63,024 bases of DNA, taken from NCBI GenBank assembly GCA_023953695.1, contig JAMLJG010000017.1:1-63024 (forward strand), given 5' to 3'. The notes under the pieces were generated by a model. The model saw only the letters and a list, made by a program, of their open reading frames with translations. It did not search any database and had not been told where the DNA came from. Of the stretch, positions 37,490-46,050 are shown one piece after another (position 1 is the first letter of the stretch; each line of letters opens with the position of its first letter). The position numbers and the translations under genes are program-made. The stretch is from Kiritimatiellia bacterium. Lineage in GTDB: Bacteria > Verrucomicrobiota > Kiritimatiellia > CAIVKH01.

Positions 37490-39022
37490 TCAATACCTCT
37501 CGGATGCAAACATCTCGACTTCAGACGGCGGAACGACCGGCTTCATCGCCTTGAAAGCGACCTTGTCAAAGACGCGCGCCGGAGTGATCGCGTCCTTCAA
37601 TGCCTTCGCTGTAATCCAATCGTTGTTCCAGAGCGCTGTCTTTTTCTCCGCCACGATGCGGCAAAGAGCCTCCTCATAGTCAGGATGGAATTCGTAGAAA
37701 TGACCTATACGCTGAAGCCAGACCTCCATTAGTCCTGTGTTGGGAAGTTTCGACAGTTTTCCATAAACCGTCTTGAGAACATGGGCGCGGTCAGTCTCGG
37801 TCCCGAGGGAGCGCAATAGGCGACTCACGATTGCCGCGCATACCGGAAAGGTTCGCGGACTGCTGTAGGCGATATCCACCGCAATGCTGATCAAGGCCCG
37901 GGGGTGCTGAGGACGCCGCACCCGACTCAGGCGTTGGAGATAATGGGTCAGTGCGATCACGAGGCTTCCCGCGTTCGGGTGGTCGAGTCCGTGCGCATGG
38001 ATGATCAGGAGATGCTTCTGCAAGTTCGCGTCACCTTGGCGCCCTCGGAGCCATGCACGCTTATCCGGTTTCAACGAACTGCTGATGACCGATTGCGATC
38101 TGGTCGTCTTCGCCGTATTCAGTCTCATCCCCAGCCCGATCAGGACTTCTGTCAGAGCTTTCAGGATGGCTTCCCCAGCCTGAGGATTGTTCACGAACAC
38201 TCTGTAGTCGTCTCGATAGCGCAGAATCCGATATTCGGTGATGTCAGATCGCTCAAGCTTGGCGCTCAATTCAAGGTCCGCAAACCCAAGCACCATTTCG
38301 GCAATGAAGTCCATAAGTGCCGAACCCTGTGGGATGCCGTTTGTCTGTCCATGCCGCATGTCCTGAATATGCCAATCGATTACGTTTCCGATGAGACTCT
38401 TGTCCGATCTCTTATCCTTGCCAGCAGGCCTGCCGTGGAGAGCCCAGACGATGGAATGCGTGTAGATTGCGCCATAGCAATCGGTGATGTCGGCGTGGAA
38501 GACATACTCATACTCCATCGCCAGCTCGATGGATTGCTGCTCAATCCCTTGCCACCACTGGAGAATCTGAGCGGCTTTGTCCTTGCGCTTGGACAGGGAC
38601 CGGATCGGAATGCTCAGACAGTTGAACTTCTTCAACTCGTGGAACTCTTTGAAGCGGTCGCGGATGAAGGCCCACTTGTCCGGCGCGGTGATCTGATCTA
38701 CGAGGGAGACGTAGAGCGCTGGGTGGATGAGTTGGAACGGACGCCATGCATGCCGTCCGTCCTTGTTCGACAGCAGCGAGTAATTGACACCCTCATGCTG
38801 GTGGGGCTTGCTGGACATCTCAACAAGCGGCTTCTTCTTCAGTATCTTGGCAACGGCAGACAGTATCGCGCCGAATCGAAAATACGCGGGCAACTCGACG
38901 CTGCAATAGCTCTCCGGTTTGAGAAAGAATGCCCTGGCCTGGGTCGGGGTCATCTCAAGCACGGAACGCTCTTTGACCTTTACGATCTTGGGTTTGGATC
39001 GAACTTTCGCCCGCTTGGTCAT
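37490..39022 (-). CDS. Reverse transcriptase of the defence-associated (UG/Abi-like) kind, inside a type I R-M operon
   Basis: A 510-residue RNA-directed DNA polymerase-like protein. Palm motifs are present: motif [13 protein letters not shown] with D178, motif [12 protein letters not shown] at 229-239, motif C YRDD at 269-272 and the following LNTAKT at 301-306. All three catalytic Asp are intact. The N-terminal 170 residues ([18 protein letters not shown]) and the helical C-terminal 190 residues match no maturase, HNH or integrase domain. It starts in a TGATG overlap with hsdS and ends 13 bp before the next gene, leaving no room for a retron RNA. Class within the UG/DRT set is not assignable by eye; the N-terminus recalls the Drt4 (UG15) type, a weak impression. 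Confidence 0.9.
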   Translation of the reverse strand: MTKRAKVRSKPKIVKVKERSVLEMTPTQARAFFLKPESYCSVELPAYFRFGAILSAVAKILKKKPLVEMSSKPHQHEGVNYSLLSNKDGRHAWRPFQLIHPALYVSLVDQITAPDKWAFIRDRFKEFHELKKFNCLSIPIRSLSKRKDKAAQILQWWQGIEQQSIELAMEYEYVFHADITDCYGAIYTHSIVWALHGRPAGKDKRSDKSLIGNVIDWHIQDMRHGQTNGIPQGSALMDFIAEMVLGFADLELSAKLERSDITEYRILRYRDDYRVFVNNPQAGEAILKALTEVLIGLGMRLNTAKTTRSQSVISSSLKPDKRAWLRGRQGDANLQKHLLIIHAHGLDHPNAGSLVIALTHYLQRLSRVRRPQHPRALISIAVDIAYSSPRTFPVCAAIVSRLLRSLGTETDRAHVLKTVYGKLSKLPNTGLMEVWLQRIGHFYEFHPDYEEALCRIVAEKKTALWNNDWITAKALKDAITPARVFDKVAFKAMKPVVPPSEVEMFASERY

Positions 39023-40368
39023 CACACCGCCCTCCCCGCAGCTTGCTCCACGTCGGGCGCTTCGATCTCCCCGCTCAGGAGTTTGGGCAGTAGTGTGTCG
39101 CGCAGACCGGCCAGACGGCGGTTCTGGCGCTGGTTGTGGGCGATCCGGGCGCGGAGTGGGCCAACGAGATCGTGGAACGCCTTCAGGATTCCCTTGCCAG
39201 GCAGGATCATCTTCGCCGTCTCGAAGGTGTCGGCCTTCACCGCTGGATAGGCAGCACCGGTCGCGTAGGCGGTGAGGTAATCCACGAAGGCCTGTGTCGT
39301 CACCCACTGGTGCAGGTAGCTCGCGGGAATAGTGCGTGGCGACAGGACGGCAAAGCCCGTGCTCACGACCAGGTTGTCGGCGGGCCGGTCGATGTAGAGA
39401 TACGCATTGCGGTTTGGGCGGACGCACGACCAGATGGTGTCGCCGGTCTGCACCAGTCGCTTCGCTCGGCTTGGGGCGTCGGCGAGGTCATAGGTGGTCG
39501 TCTGGTCGAGGCTGCCCTGGCTCACCGAGGAAATGTCCACGTAACGGATTCGAGCGTGCGGGTAATCCTTCTTCGTGCTCCTGGCATTCACATCCGCCAA
39601 GTCCTTCATGGGCGTGACCGTCCATCCGGCAGGGATCGCCCCAAGCTCTGAGTCTTCAAAGCTGTCGGGGAAGATGTTGGCGATTTCGGCGGGGAGGCCG
39701 GTTTCGCGGCCATCGGCCTTGGCGCGGACGGGGTCGAAATCAATGAACCAGCTCTTAAAGAGCGCCGCCGCCATCCTCTCCAACGTCCGGTTCATTCGCC
39801 GGTTCACGTCAATGCGGGCGTCCAGTTTGCCAAGAATGTGCGTGATGCGATTCTGCGTCGGCCGGCCGGGAATGCGAACCTGGATCGCCTGCATATCCGC
39901 TTTGGTCACGTGCCCGAGGCCGGTGGTCTGTTTGTTGCGAGCGATGCCGATGAAGTTGGGTTTCAAGTACTTCAGGGTGTAGTAGAGGAAGGTCGGAGTG
40001 CAGGCGTCATCATCGGGCAGAACCTTAAAGACGTGCTGATTCAGCCATCCGTCCGGGCCGTCCCAATAGAACACGTCGATAGACGTTTCCGGCTGGCCAG
40101 ACCACGAGAACAGCATGTCGCCCCTGGTGATGAAATAGCGCTTGTCGTACTCGCTGTCCGTGAACTGGGTCTGCGCAGTGATTCCACCTTTGATTTCCGC
40201 GATCTTGATGACTGGCCGTCCGGTGGGCGTGAAGTTGATATTCTTGAAGGCCATCCCGTTGATCCATGTGGCCAGCGAATACAGCACGTGCGACTCCCAT
40301 GACTCAGGGAACACGGGGCGATAGAGCCAACTTGTATCTGCATCCGAGGACTTTAGCCTAACACCCAT
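39022..40368 (-). CDS. hsdS: Type I restriction-modification specificity (S) subunit
   Basis: A 448-residue HsdS with two target-recognition domains. The first covers about residues 15-165 (HVLYSLATWINGMAFKNINF onward), then the conserved spacer helix (ILGKLDARIDVNRRMNRTLE, ALFKSWFIDFDPV), then the second from about residue 245 (PAGWTVTPMKDLADVN onward) and the distal helix LRDTLLPKLLSGE. Two domains give a bipartite recognition site that cannot be predicted here. Start chosen at 40368, after a GGGAGG ribosome site partly supplied by the adjacent repeat; the frame is open further upstream but that is repeat sequence. Coupled to the reverse transcriptase by TGATG. Confidence 0.95.
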   Translation of the reverse strand: MGVRLKSSDADTSWLYRPVFPESWESHVLYSLATWINGMAFKNINFTPTGRPVIKIAEIKGGITAQTQFTDSEYDKRYFITRGDMLFSWSGQPETSIDVFYWDGPDGWLNQHVFKVLPDDDACTPTFLYYTLKYLKPNFIGIARNKQTTGLGHVTKADMQAIQVRIPGRPTQNRITHILGKLDARIDVNRRMNRTLERMAAALFKSWFIDFDPVRAKADGRETGLPAEIANIFPDSFEDSELGAIPAGWTVTPMKDLADVNARSTKKDYPHARIRYVDISSVSQGSLDQTTTYDLADAPSRAKRLVQTGDTIWSCVRPNRNAYLYIDRPADNLVVSTGFAVLSPRTIPASYLHQWVTTQAFVDYLTAYATGAAYPAVKADTFETAKMILPGKGILKAFHDLVGPLRARIAHNQRQNRRLAGLRDTLLPKLLSGEIEAPDVEQAAGRAV

Positions 40369-41836
40369 CTCGCCCTCCCTTCCGGCGGGAGGGCCGCTTC
40401 TTCTCTCCCTCTCCCTTTGGGAGAGGGCCGGGGTGAGGGTGTGCTGTCGTGCCCTGCACAAACAGCACATATTCGTTCTGGACGTCCAGCGCAAGCGTCT
40501 TGCCGCATTTGATGGCGGCGAGGTGAGCGGGGGTGAGTTTGGCGACATCGCCGCCCCAGCGTTGGCCGAAGGGAGTGTCGGCGCCGTCGGTGGCGTCGAA
40601 GGGCTGGTCCACGATGCGCATGCCGGCCGCGCCGTATCGGACACCGGGTTCCCGGACCGTCCCGCCGCGTTTGCCGCTTGAGCGTTTGGCTTCCGCCTGC
40701 TCGGCCACGTCGCTCAGTTCGGCCTCGATCTCCTCGACGGTGGGAAGCGCAGAGCGCAGGTTCTTGGGCAGGGCGCGGGTAAGTTCGTAGGTGGAAATGC
40801 CGATGGGCTTATCTATCCCGGCAAAGCTGTATTCGGCCAGCAGGCGGCTGCGCTCCTGGCAGAGGATCAGGCCGATGGTCGGGTTGTCGGTCGGCTGTTT
40901 CAGGCGGTCGTTGACGACGTTGCAGTAGAAGTTGAGCTTGCCGGCATATTCCGGCTTGAACTTGCCCTTCTTGAGTTCGATCACAACAAAGGCCCGCAGG
41001 TGCAGGTGATAGAACAGCAGGTCAATGTAGAAATCCTCGTCGCCCACCTCGACCTTGTATTGCCGACCGACAAAGGCGAAGCCCTGGCCGAGCTCGAGCA
41101 GGAATTTCTCCAGATGCCGAACCAACGCCGTTTCAAGTTCACGCTCCTGAAAGGGTTCGGTCAGGGTCAGAAAGTCGAAAATGTAGGGGTCCTTGAGCGT
41201 CTGCTGGACGAGGTCAGATTGATGCTCGGGCAGGGCAAGGGCGAAGTTCGAGCGGACTTTTCCGTGCCGTGCGTGAACCTGTGCCTCGATCTGCATGGCG
41301 AGGATGTTCCGGCTCCAGCCATTGGCCAGGGTCTGTTCCATGTACCAGCGGCGAGCGGCGAGGTCTTTGACCTTTTCCATGAGGAAAACGTGGTGAAACC
41401 AAGGCAAAGAGACGATCAAGTCCATCGGGAACTGCAATTGTGCAGTGGGCCGCTGCACAATTGCATCAGACTGCTTATCAAGAGTTTGCGTCTCTACCGA
41501 GACTCCAATCCCCAATTTTGCAGCAGGCTGCTGCAAAATTGCCGCAGCGCCGTATTCTTTGGCAAAACGGATCATGTAGCCAATATTCCGCTCCGAAAAA
41601 CCCTTCAACTCGGGCATCTCATTCTTCAATTCCGCCGCCAACCGGGGAATGACGCCGGAGCCCCAGCCTTCGAGTTTCTGCCGGACATCGATCATGCGCC
41701 CGATATCCCAGTAGAGCCGTACCAGTTCCGAATTGACCGCGAGCATGGCGCGGGTCTGCGCGGTCTGAATGCGCAGTTTTACGTCGGCCAGAAGTGCCAC
41801 GAATATCTTCCGGTCCAATTGTTTCTTACTCCCCAT
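40358..41836 (-). CDS. DUF1016 (YhcG-type) PD-(D/E)xK nuclease with C-terminal extension
   Basis: A 492-residue protein. Residues 1-150 are the N-terminal DUF1016 DNA-binding-like half ([33 protein letters not shown]). Residues 200-350 are the nuclease half: D272 and E287-L-K289 ([18 protein letters not shown]) form the PD-(D/E)xK set. This family is a frequent rider in type I R-M operons; its role is unsettled. Residues 405-461 are an extra block ([31 protein letters not shown]) that looks like a separate small domain fused on. The last 27 or so residues are translated palindromic repeat DNA. It overlaps hsdM and hsdS by 11 bp each. Confidence 0.9.
   Translation of the reverse strand: MGSKKQLDRKIFVALLADVKLRIQTAQTRAMLAVNSELVRLYWDIGRMIDVRQKLEGWGSGVIPRLAAELKNEMPELKGFSERNIGYMIRFAKEYGAAAILQQPAAKLGIGVSVETQTLDKQSDAIVQRPTAQLQFPMDLIVSLPWFHHVFLMEKVKDLAARRWYMEQTLANGWSRNILAMQIEAQVHARHGKVRSNFALALPEHQSDLVQQTLKDPYIFDFLTLTEPFQERELETALVRHLEKFLLELGQGFAFVGRQYKVEVGDEDFYIDLLFYHLHLRAFVVIELKKGKFKPEYAGKLNFYCNVVNDRLKQPTDNPTIGLILCQERSRLLAEYSFAGIDKPIGISTYELTRALPKNLRSALPTVEEIEAELSDVAEQAEAKRSSGKRGGTVREPGVRYGAAGMRIVDQPFDATDGADTPFGQRWGGDVAKLTPAHLAAIKCGKTLALDVQNEYVLFVQGTTAHPHPGPLPKGEGEKKRPSRRKGGRDGC
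40400..40441. repeat. REP-like palindrome (CTCTCCC-AAA-GGGAGAG family)
   Basis: The core at 40408-40428 is a near-perfect inverted repeat CCCTCTCCC-TTT-GGGAGAGGG followed by the GCCGGGGTGAGGGTG tail that marks a very common bacterial intergenic palindrome. Read on the minus strand in one frame it gives the well-known spurious peptide [10 protein letters not shown]. Here it lies inside the 3' end of the DUF1016 gene, just ahead of hsdS, and so is translated. Confidence 0.85.
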
Positions 41837-43529
41837 AGCCTAGCGTCTCCAGATTTTTGCGGATGGCGGCATCGAGCTTCTCACCCTCCGCCATCTGCTC
41901 GTAGAGTTCGGCGGAGAGTGCGGCCATTCTCTCCTCGAAGGGCACGCCGTCGTCCTCGATCTCTTCCGCGCCGACGTAGCGACCTGGCGTGAGGACGTGG
42001 CCGTGGGCTTCGATCTCTTTGAGTGTGGCGGCCTTGCAGAATCCGGCCTTGTCCTCGTACTTGCCCGCGTCCGTCTCACCACGCCAGGCGTGGTAGGTGC
42101 GGGCGATCTCGGCGACCTCATCATCCGTGAGTTCACGATGGACGCGGTCGGTCAGCACGCCAAGCTTGCGAGCGTCAATGAAGAGCGTCTCGCCGTGCCG
42201 TGCGCGGAAGCCATTCTCCTTGTCCGCGCCCTTGTTGCGCGTCAGGAACCAGAGGCAGGCGGGGATTCCCGTTGTGTAGAAGAGCTGGCCTGGCAGGGAG
42301 ATGATGCAGTCCACCATGTCCGCTTCGATGATGGCCTTGCGAATGTCGCCCTCGCCGGATGTGCTACTGGTGAGCGATCCATTCGCCAAAACGAAACCAG
42401 CGGTTCCATGCGGCGCGAGATGATGCAGGAAGTGCAGAATCCAGGCATAGTTGGCGTTGCCGCCGTCCACCGTGAACGTCGAACCGTCCTTGCGTTTGCG
42501 TTCGCCGCCCGGCGGCAATGAGAACTGGGCGTTCCCGGAGGGCTGGTCGAAGCGCCGCCAGCGGACATCGTTCTTCACTTTCGAATAGCCCCAGTCCTCC
42601 ATGTTGAACGGGGGATTGGCCAGGATGTAGTCGGCCTTCAGGTCCTTGTGTTTGTCGTTGAGGAAGCTGTCACCCCATTCGATCTTGCCGTCGATCCCCC
42701 GGATGGCCAGATTCATCAGCGCCAGCCGCCATGTCGTGTTGTTGGATTCCTGGCCGTAGATGGAGATATCACGACGAACAGCAGGACTGACTTTGGGCTT
42801 CTTGCCATTGCCATTGCTGGAGGCGTGGGACTGGACGAACTTGGCGGCCTGCACGAACATGCCGCCGGAACCGCAGCAGGGATCGAGGACGCGGCCTTTG
42901 TAGGGTTCGAGCATCTCGACCAGCAGTTTGACCACACACTGGGGCGTGTAGAACTGCCCGCCGAGCTTGCCCTCGGCGGCCGCGAACTTGCCGAGGAAGT
43001 ACTCGTACACCCGGCCCAGAACGTCCCGCTCGCGTGCCTGCTTATCGCCCAGGCCAATGGTCGCAATCAGGTCAATGATCTCGCCGAGGCGGGCCTTGTC
43101 GAGCGCAGGGCGAGCATAGTCCTTGGGGAGCACGCCCTTGAGAAACTTGTTATCGCGCTCGATGGCGGCCAGGGCGTCGTCCACCAGCGTGCCGATCTCG
43201 GGCCGCTTGGCGTTCCTCTGGAGATGGGGCCAGCGGGCTTCCGGCGGCACCCAGAAGATGTTGTCGGCCAGGTACTCGTCGCGATCCTCGGCAACGCCGT
43301 ACCGCGCCCGTTCCTCTTTGACGTAGTACTCGCTCTTCGGATTGGCTGTCTCCTGGGCGAGGTGGTTGTACTTCTCCATGAAGGCGTCGGAGATGTACTT
43401 CAGGAAGATCAGGCCGAGGACGACGTGCTTGTACTCGGCGGCGTCCATGTTGCCGCGCAGCTTGTCGGCGGCCGCCCACAGCTTGTCCTCGAACCCAAGA
43501 TTCGCGCTGTTGTTCGATTGGCTACCCAT
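41826..43529 (-). CDS. hsdM: Type I restriction-modification methyltransferase (M) subunit
   Basis: A 567-residue N6-adenine methylase. The N-terminal helical domain ([20 protein letters not shown]) precedes the catalytic core: S-adenosylmethionine motif I DPCCGSGG at 216-223 and catalytic NPPF at 305-308 (ILANPPFNM). Both are intact. It methylates adenine in the site chosen by HsdS, protecting host DNA. The ATG at 43529 lies inside the end of the HTH gene (8-bp overlap), and its own stop overlaps the DUF1016 start. Length is normal for this branch. Confidence 0.97.
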   Translation of the reverse strand: MGSQSNNSANLGFEDKLWAAADKLRGNMDAAEYKHVVLGLIFLKYISDAFMEKYNHLAQETANPKSEYYVKEERARYGVAEDRDEYLADNIFWVPPEARWPHLQRNAKRPEIGTLVDDALAAIERDNKFLKGVLPKDYARPALDKARLGEIIDLIATIGLGDKQARERDVLGRVYEYFLGKFAAAEGKLGGQFYTPQCVVKLLVEMLEPYKGRVLDPCCGSGGMFVQAAKFVQSHASSNGNGKKPKVSPAVRRDISIYGQESNNTTWRLALMNLAIRGIDGKIEWGDSFLNDKHKDLKADYILANPPFNMEDWGYSKVKNDVRWRRFDQPSGNAQFSLPPGGERKRKDGSTFTVDGGNANYAWILHFLHHLAPHGTAGFVLANGSLTSSTSGEGDIRKAIIEADMVDCIISLPGQLFYTTGIPACLWFLTRNKGADKENGFRARHGETLFIDARKLGVLTDRVHRELTDDEVAEIARTYHAWRGETDAGKYEDKAGFCKAATLKEIEAHGHVLTPGRYVGAEEIEDDGVPFEERMAALSAELYEQMAEGEKLDAAIRKNLETLGYGE

Positions 43530-43713
43530 TGTATTCTCTCTGTGCCACTTTGCCCGCCTGAATCCACTCGTCAACCTGTGAAGCTTTGAACTTCCAGAGC
43601 CGCCCGACCTTGTGAGCCGGAAGTTTCTTGCGTTCAATCCACTTGTAAACCGCACCTGGATTCACGCCCAGATGCGCGGCGATTTCTTCAACCGCCAGCC
43701 AGCATTCCAGCAT
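43522..43713 (-). CDS. Small helix-turn-helix (excisionase/MerR-type HTH_17) DNA-binding protein
   Basis: A 63-residue protein made almost wholly of one winged-helix motif: [20 protein letters not shown] then [21 protein letters not shown], the typical excisionase-like HTH_17 domain. A GAGGGG ribosome site precedes the ATG. As first gene of the operon, overlapping hsdM, it is well placed to control expression or timing of the restriction system, like controller proteins in other R-M loci; that role is an inference. It could instead be an excision factor left from a mobile element. Confidence 0.88.
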   Translation of the reverse strand: MLECWLAVEEIAAHLGVNPGAVYKWIERKKLPAHKVGRLWKFKASQVDEWIQAGKVAQREYNG

Positions 43714-43943
43714 CGCTATCCCCTCGCGTCTGCACTAAGAACGTATGACACGATAGCAAACGGGGCCATAGAGAGCCATCGAGAACAAACGAGGGCCGAA
43801 TTAATGGATCAAGAAACATGTCGCTAAGCGCCCCACTTCCCTTCGGGCGCTTGTGAGCACGTTTTTGCAGTGCCCCTTCTGCGCGCATCATCGGGTCCAA
43901 CTTGTCCGCATACATCTCTGCATGCCGCAGATCGCGCCGGATA
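43714..43943. promoter_or_regulatory. Upstream region of the defence operon, no gene seen
   Basis: These 230 bp lie before the HTH gene on the minus strand and must contain the operon promoter, the only one apparent for all eight genes. I see A/T-richer patches (for example TTGATC and TTTGTT 17 bp apart on the minus strand) but no convincing hexamer pair and no clear inverted-repeat operator. An open frame on the minus strand across this region (43688-44053) is mostly translated repeat and was not called. Confidence 0.4.
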
Positions 43944-44059
43944 TCCAAGGATTGGAAGTCTTCAACGCCTTCATTTCCAATCGTTGGAAATTTCTCCAGC
44001 CCTCCGCCGATCGGACCCCGCGCCTCCGCGTGAGGCTTCGTCTTCTTCGTCAATGCTCT
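43944..44059. repeat. Dispersed repeat, copy 1 (two palindromes plus conserved flank)
   Basis: This 116-bp block starts with TCCAAGGATTGGA, then ATTTCCAATCGTTGGAAAT (43973-43991), then a conserved 65-bp tail beginning TTCTCCAGCCCTCCGCC and ending CTTCGTCAATGCTCT. It matches the block at 49600-49723 with four substitutions and one 8-bp indel, in the same orientation. It lies between the defence operon and the redox module. The remaining 81 bp up to 44140 hold nothing I recognise. Confidence 0.9.
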
Positions 44060-44140
44060 ATTTCGCCGAGTGGCTCCTCTGAAAGGCCGAAGCCTGCTGC
44101 CCAGCCCCTCCCATTGGTCCCACCTCAGCGCTGACGCGCC

Positions 44141-45043
44141 TCATTGCGCATTGACATCGGTTGGATAGCTGTTGGCGGTGAACGCTTCGGGATCGCCGCC
44201 AGCGCGAACTCCCGTATCCAAGACGTCCATTCGCGTAATTTCTTCGAGTGTAAGCGAGAAGTCGAACACGCCCCAATTTTCGACAATTCGCTCGGCGCGC
44301 ACCGATTTTGGGATGGCCGAGAAGCCGTGATCAAGGTGCCATCGGATGACGATCTGCGCCGGCGTCTTGCCATATTTCTCCGCGAACTGGAGAACGAGCG
44401 GGTGCTTCAGTGGCGTGTCGGCGCCATTGGTCACAGCCTTGGGATTGCGCACGTAGGTGCCGCCAATGGGAGCCCACGACTGCGTGACGATCCCGAGCTG
44501 CGCGTGCATGGCGCGCGTCTCGGGTTGCGTGTAGAAAGGATTCAGTTCGATCTGGTTGACAGCCGGGACTAGACCCGTTTCTTCCCTCAGTCGTTGCAAA
44601 TGGTGCGGGAGAAAATTGCATACGCCGATGGCGCGAATGCGGCCGTCAGCTCGGAGCTTTTCTATCGCTCTATATGCCTGCACGGTGTTGGCGAAATCCG
44701 TGGGCACCGGCCAATGCAGCAGGTACAGATCCAGGTAGTCGAGACCGAGGCGCGTCAGGCTGGCGTCACAGCCGCGCAAGGCTTCGTCATAGCCGTACTG
44801 ACCCGGCCATAGCTTCGTGGTGATGAAAAGCTCGTCGCGCGCCACACCGCTGGCGCGGATGCCTTCCCCAACGGCGCGCTCGTTCAGGTACGCGGCAGCA
44901 GTGTCAATTAGGCGATAGCCCGTGCGCAAGGCGGTGCTTACCGCTCCGGCTGTCTGTGCGGGCGGAGTTAAAAAGACTCCGAGGCCAAGGGCGGGCATCG
45001 CCATGCCATTGTTCAATGGGATCGAAGGTTGTGTCGTTTGCAT
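44141..45043 (-). CDS. Aldo/keto reductase, cytoplasmic
   Basis: A 300-residue (alpha/beta)8 NADPH-dependent reductase of the AKR5-like group (2,5-diketo-gluconate reductase-like). The catalytic tetrad is complete: D47 and Y52 (IDTAAAY), K77 (TTKLW), H110 (LLHWP). The cofactor end IPKSVRAERIVEN is also present. It reduces aldehydes or ketones; the natural substrate is unknown. It is the last gene of the redox module, 20 bp after the alcohol dehydrogenase, and is a close relative of the exported reductase at the head of the module. Confidence 0.93.
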   Translation of the reverse strand: MQTTQPSIPLNNGMAMPALGLGVFLTPPAQTAGAVSTALRTGYRLIDTAAAYLNERAVGEGIRASGVARDELFITTKLWPGQYGYDEALRGCDASLTRLGLDYLDLYLLHWPVPTDFANTVQAYRAIEKLRADGRIRAIGVCNFLPHHLQRLREETGLVPAVNQIELNPFYTQPETRAMHAQLGIVTQSWAPIGGTYVRNPKAVTNGADTPLKHPLVLQFAEKYGKTPAQIVIRWHLDHGFSAIPKSVRAERIVENWGVFDFSLTLEEITRMDVLDTGVRAGGDPEAFTANSYPTDVNAQ

Positions 45044-45063
45044 GATGTAACTCCAGTTTGATA

Positions 45064-46038
45064 TTACGGCTGGACCATAACTTTGAGAGATTCGCGCGCG
45101 TCCATCGCGCGGTAGCCATCGGGCACATCAGGCAGAAGTTCCTCGATGTAGGCGCGCACCGGCGCAGGGCCGCCACCGACGATGACGTTGTGATAGAACA
45201 TCGGCTGCGCTTGAGGGATGACGTCATAATGCGGCACGCCAATTCGACTCACCGCGCCGCCCGCCCGTACGATCCCCATGGACGTGGCCATGGCTTGTTC
45301 GCTGCCGACGCATTCCAGTACGGAGTGCACGCCCATGCCGCCGGTCAACTCTCGCACGCGCTCAACGGCTTCGCCGCCCCGCTCGCTGACCACGTCGGTG
45401 ACGCCGAACGTTTTAGCCAATGCGATTCGATCAGCGTGGCGGCCCAGGAGAATGATCTGTTCAGCTCCAAGCCGCTTGGCTGCGATTACACCGCACAGTC
45501 CTACCGCCCCGTCACCGACCACCGCCGCCTTCTTCCCCTCTCTAACGCGGGCGACGACGGCTGCGTGATGGCCTGTGCCCATGACATCGGACAGCGTGAG
45601 CAAGGAAGCCATAAGCGCGTGGTCTTCGCCTATGGGCACGGGATAGAGTGTGCCGTCGGCCAACGGAATGCGCAGCGCTTCGGCCTGTGCGCCACCCACT
45701 TCTGAGTTGCCGAAGAAGCCACCGTGCATGCAGGAAGTGTGCAGACCTTCATGACAGAAATCGCAACTGCCATCTGAATAGGCGAAGGGCATGATGACCA
45801 CATCGCCAACCTTGATCTTGCGCACGTCGGCTCCAACGGCCTCCACTCTGCCGATCGCTTCGTGGCCCATGTTCTGGCCCTTGCCATCGGGTTGCTTCAA
45901 GCGAAAGGGCCACAAATCGCTGCCGCAAATGCAGGCGCGAACAATGCGGATCACGGCATCGGTGGGTTGCTGTATGCGGGCATCGGGGATCGTTTCGATC
46001 CGCACATCGCCAGCTTGGTACATAATGGTTGCGCGCAT
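45064..46038 (-). CDS. Zinc-dependent alcohol dehydrogenase family protein
   Basis: A 324-residue medium-chain dehydrogenase. Catalytic zinc ligands are C38 (ACICGSD) and H59-E60 (NMGHEAIG). The structural zinc loop has three cysteines, C92, C95 and C103, rather than the usual four. The Rossmann motif is AAVVGDGAVGLCGVIAAKRL. It oxidises an alcohol or reduces an aldehyde with NAD(P). Thirteen bases separate it from the carboxymuconolactone-like gene and 20 from the aldo/keto reductase, so it is in the same transcript. Substrate unknown. Confidence 0.92.
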   Translation of the reverse strand: MRATIMYQAGDVRIETIPDARIQQPTDAVIRIVRACICGSDLWPFRLKQPDGKGQNMGHEAIGRVEAVGADVRKIKVGDVVIMPFAYSDGSCDFCHEGLHTSCMHGGFFGNSEVGGAQAEALRIPLADGTLYPVPIGEDHALMASLLTLSDVMGTGHHAAVVARVREGKKAAVVGDGAVGLCGVIAAKRLGAEQIILLGRHADRIALAKTFGVTDVVSERGGEAVERVRELTGGMGVHSVLECVGSEQAMATSMGIVRAGGAVSRIGVPHYDVIPQAQPMFYHNVIVGGGPAPVRAYIEELLPDVPDGYRAMDARESLKVMVQP

Positions 46039-46050
46039 GGTAATGGACTC

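Larger units (their letters stand above)
33177..43713 (-). mobile_element. Probable defence island (type I restriction-modification with embedded reverse transcriptase module)
   Basis: Eight minus-strand genes form one unbroken operon, and the composition differs from the flanks: the GCGC-rich runs that fill the neighbouring genes are scarce here. It sits just past two tRNA genes on one side and a dispersed intergenic repeat on the other. No integrase, transposase or direct att repeat of the tRNA-Gly 3' end could be found, so the mode of arrival is unknown. Junctions are 4-bp ATGA overlaps, a TGATG overlap, overlaps of 8-11 bp, or a 13-bp gap, which argues that the cargo moved and evolved as a unit. 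Confidence 0.7.

Noticed and set aside
37477..39022. Retron interpretation of the reverse transcriptase
   Set aside because: There is only a 13-bp gap downstream and an overlap upstream, so no room for an msr/msd RNA; retron N-terminal motifs were not seen.
37490..39022. Group II intron interpretation of the reverse transcriptase
   Set aside because: No maturase X or HNH domain and no intron RNA ends around it; it is coupled to hsdS and follows operon spacing.
37904..39250. Plus-strand frame of 448 codons opposite the reverse transcriptase
   Set aside because: The opposite strand has all reverse transcriptase motifs and coupled starts; this frame has no recognisable domain.
43688..44053. 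Minus-strand open frame of 121 codons (MTKKTKPHAEARG...)
   Set aside because: Most of it is the dispersed palindromic repeat read through; a parallel frame appears at the second repeat copy (49505-49717). It overlaps the HTH gene and has no ribosome site.
43714..44140. An att site repeating the 3' end of tRNA-Gly
   Set aside because: No stretch matching GGTTCGATTCCCACTACC could be found near the right end of the island.
45064..46038. Missing fourth structural zinc cysteine as damage to the alcohol dehydrogenase
   Set aside because: The three-Cys loop (C92, C95, C103) may be normal for this subfamily; the catalytic zinc site is intact, so decay is not supported.
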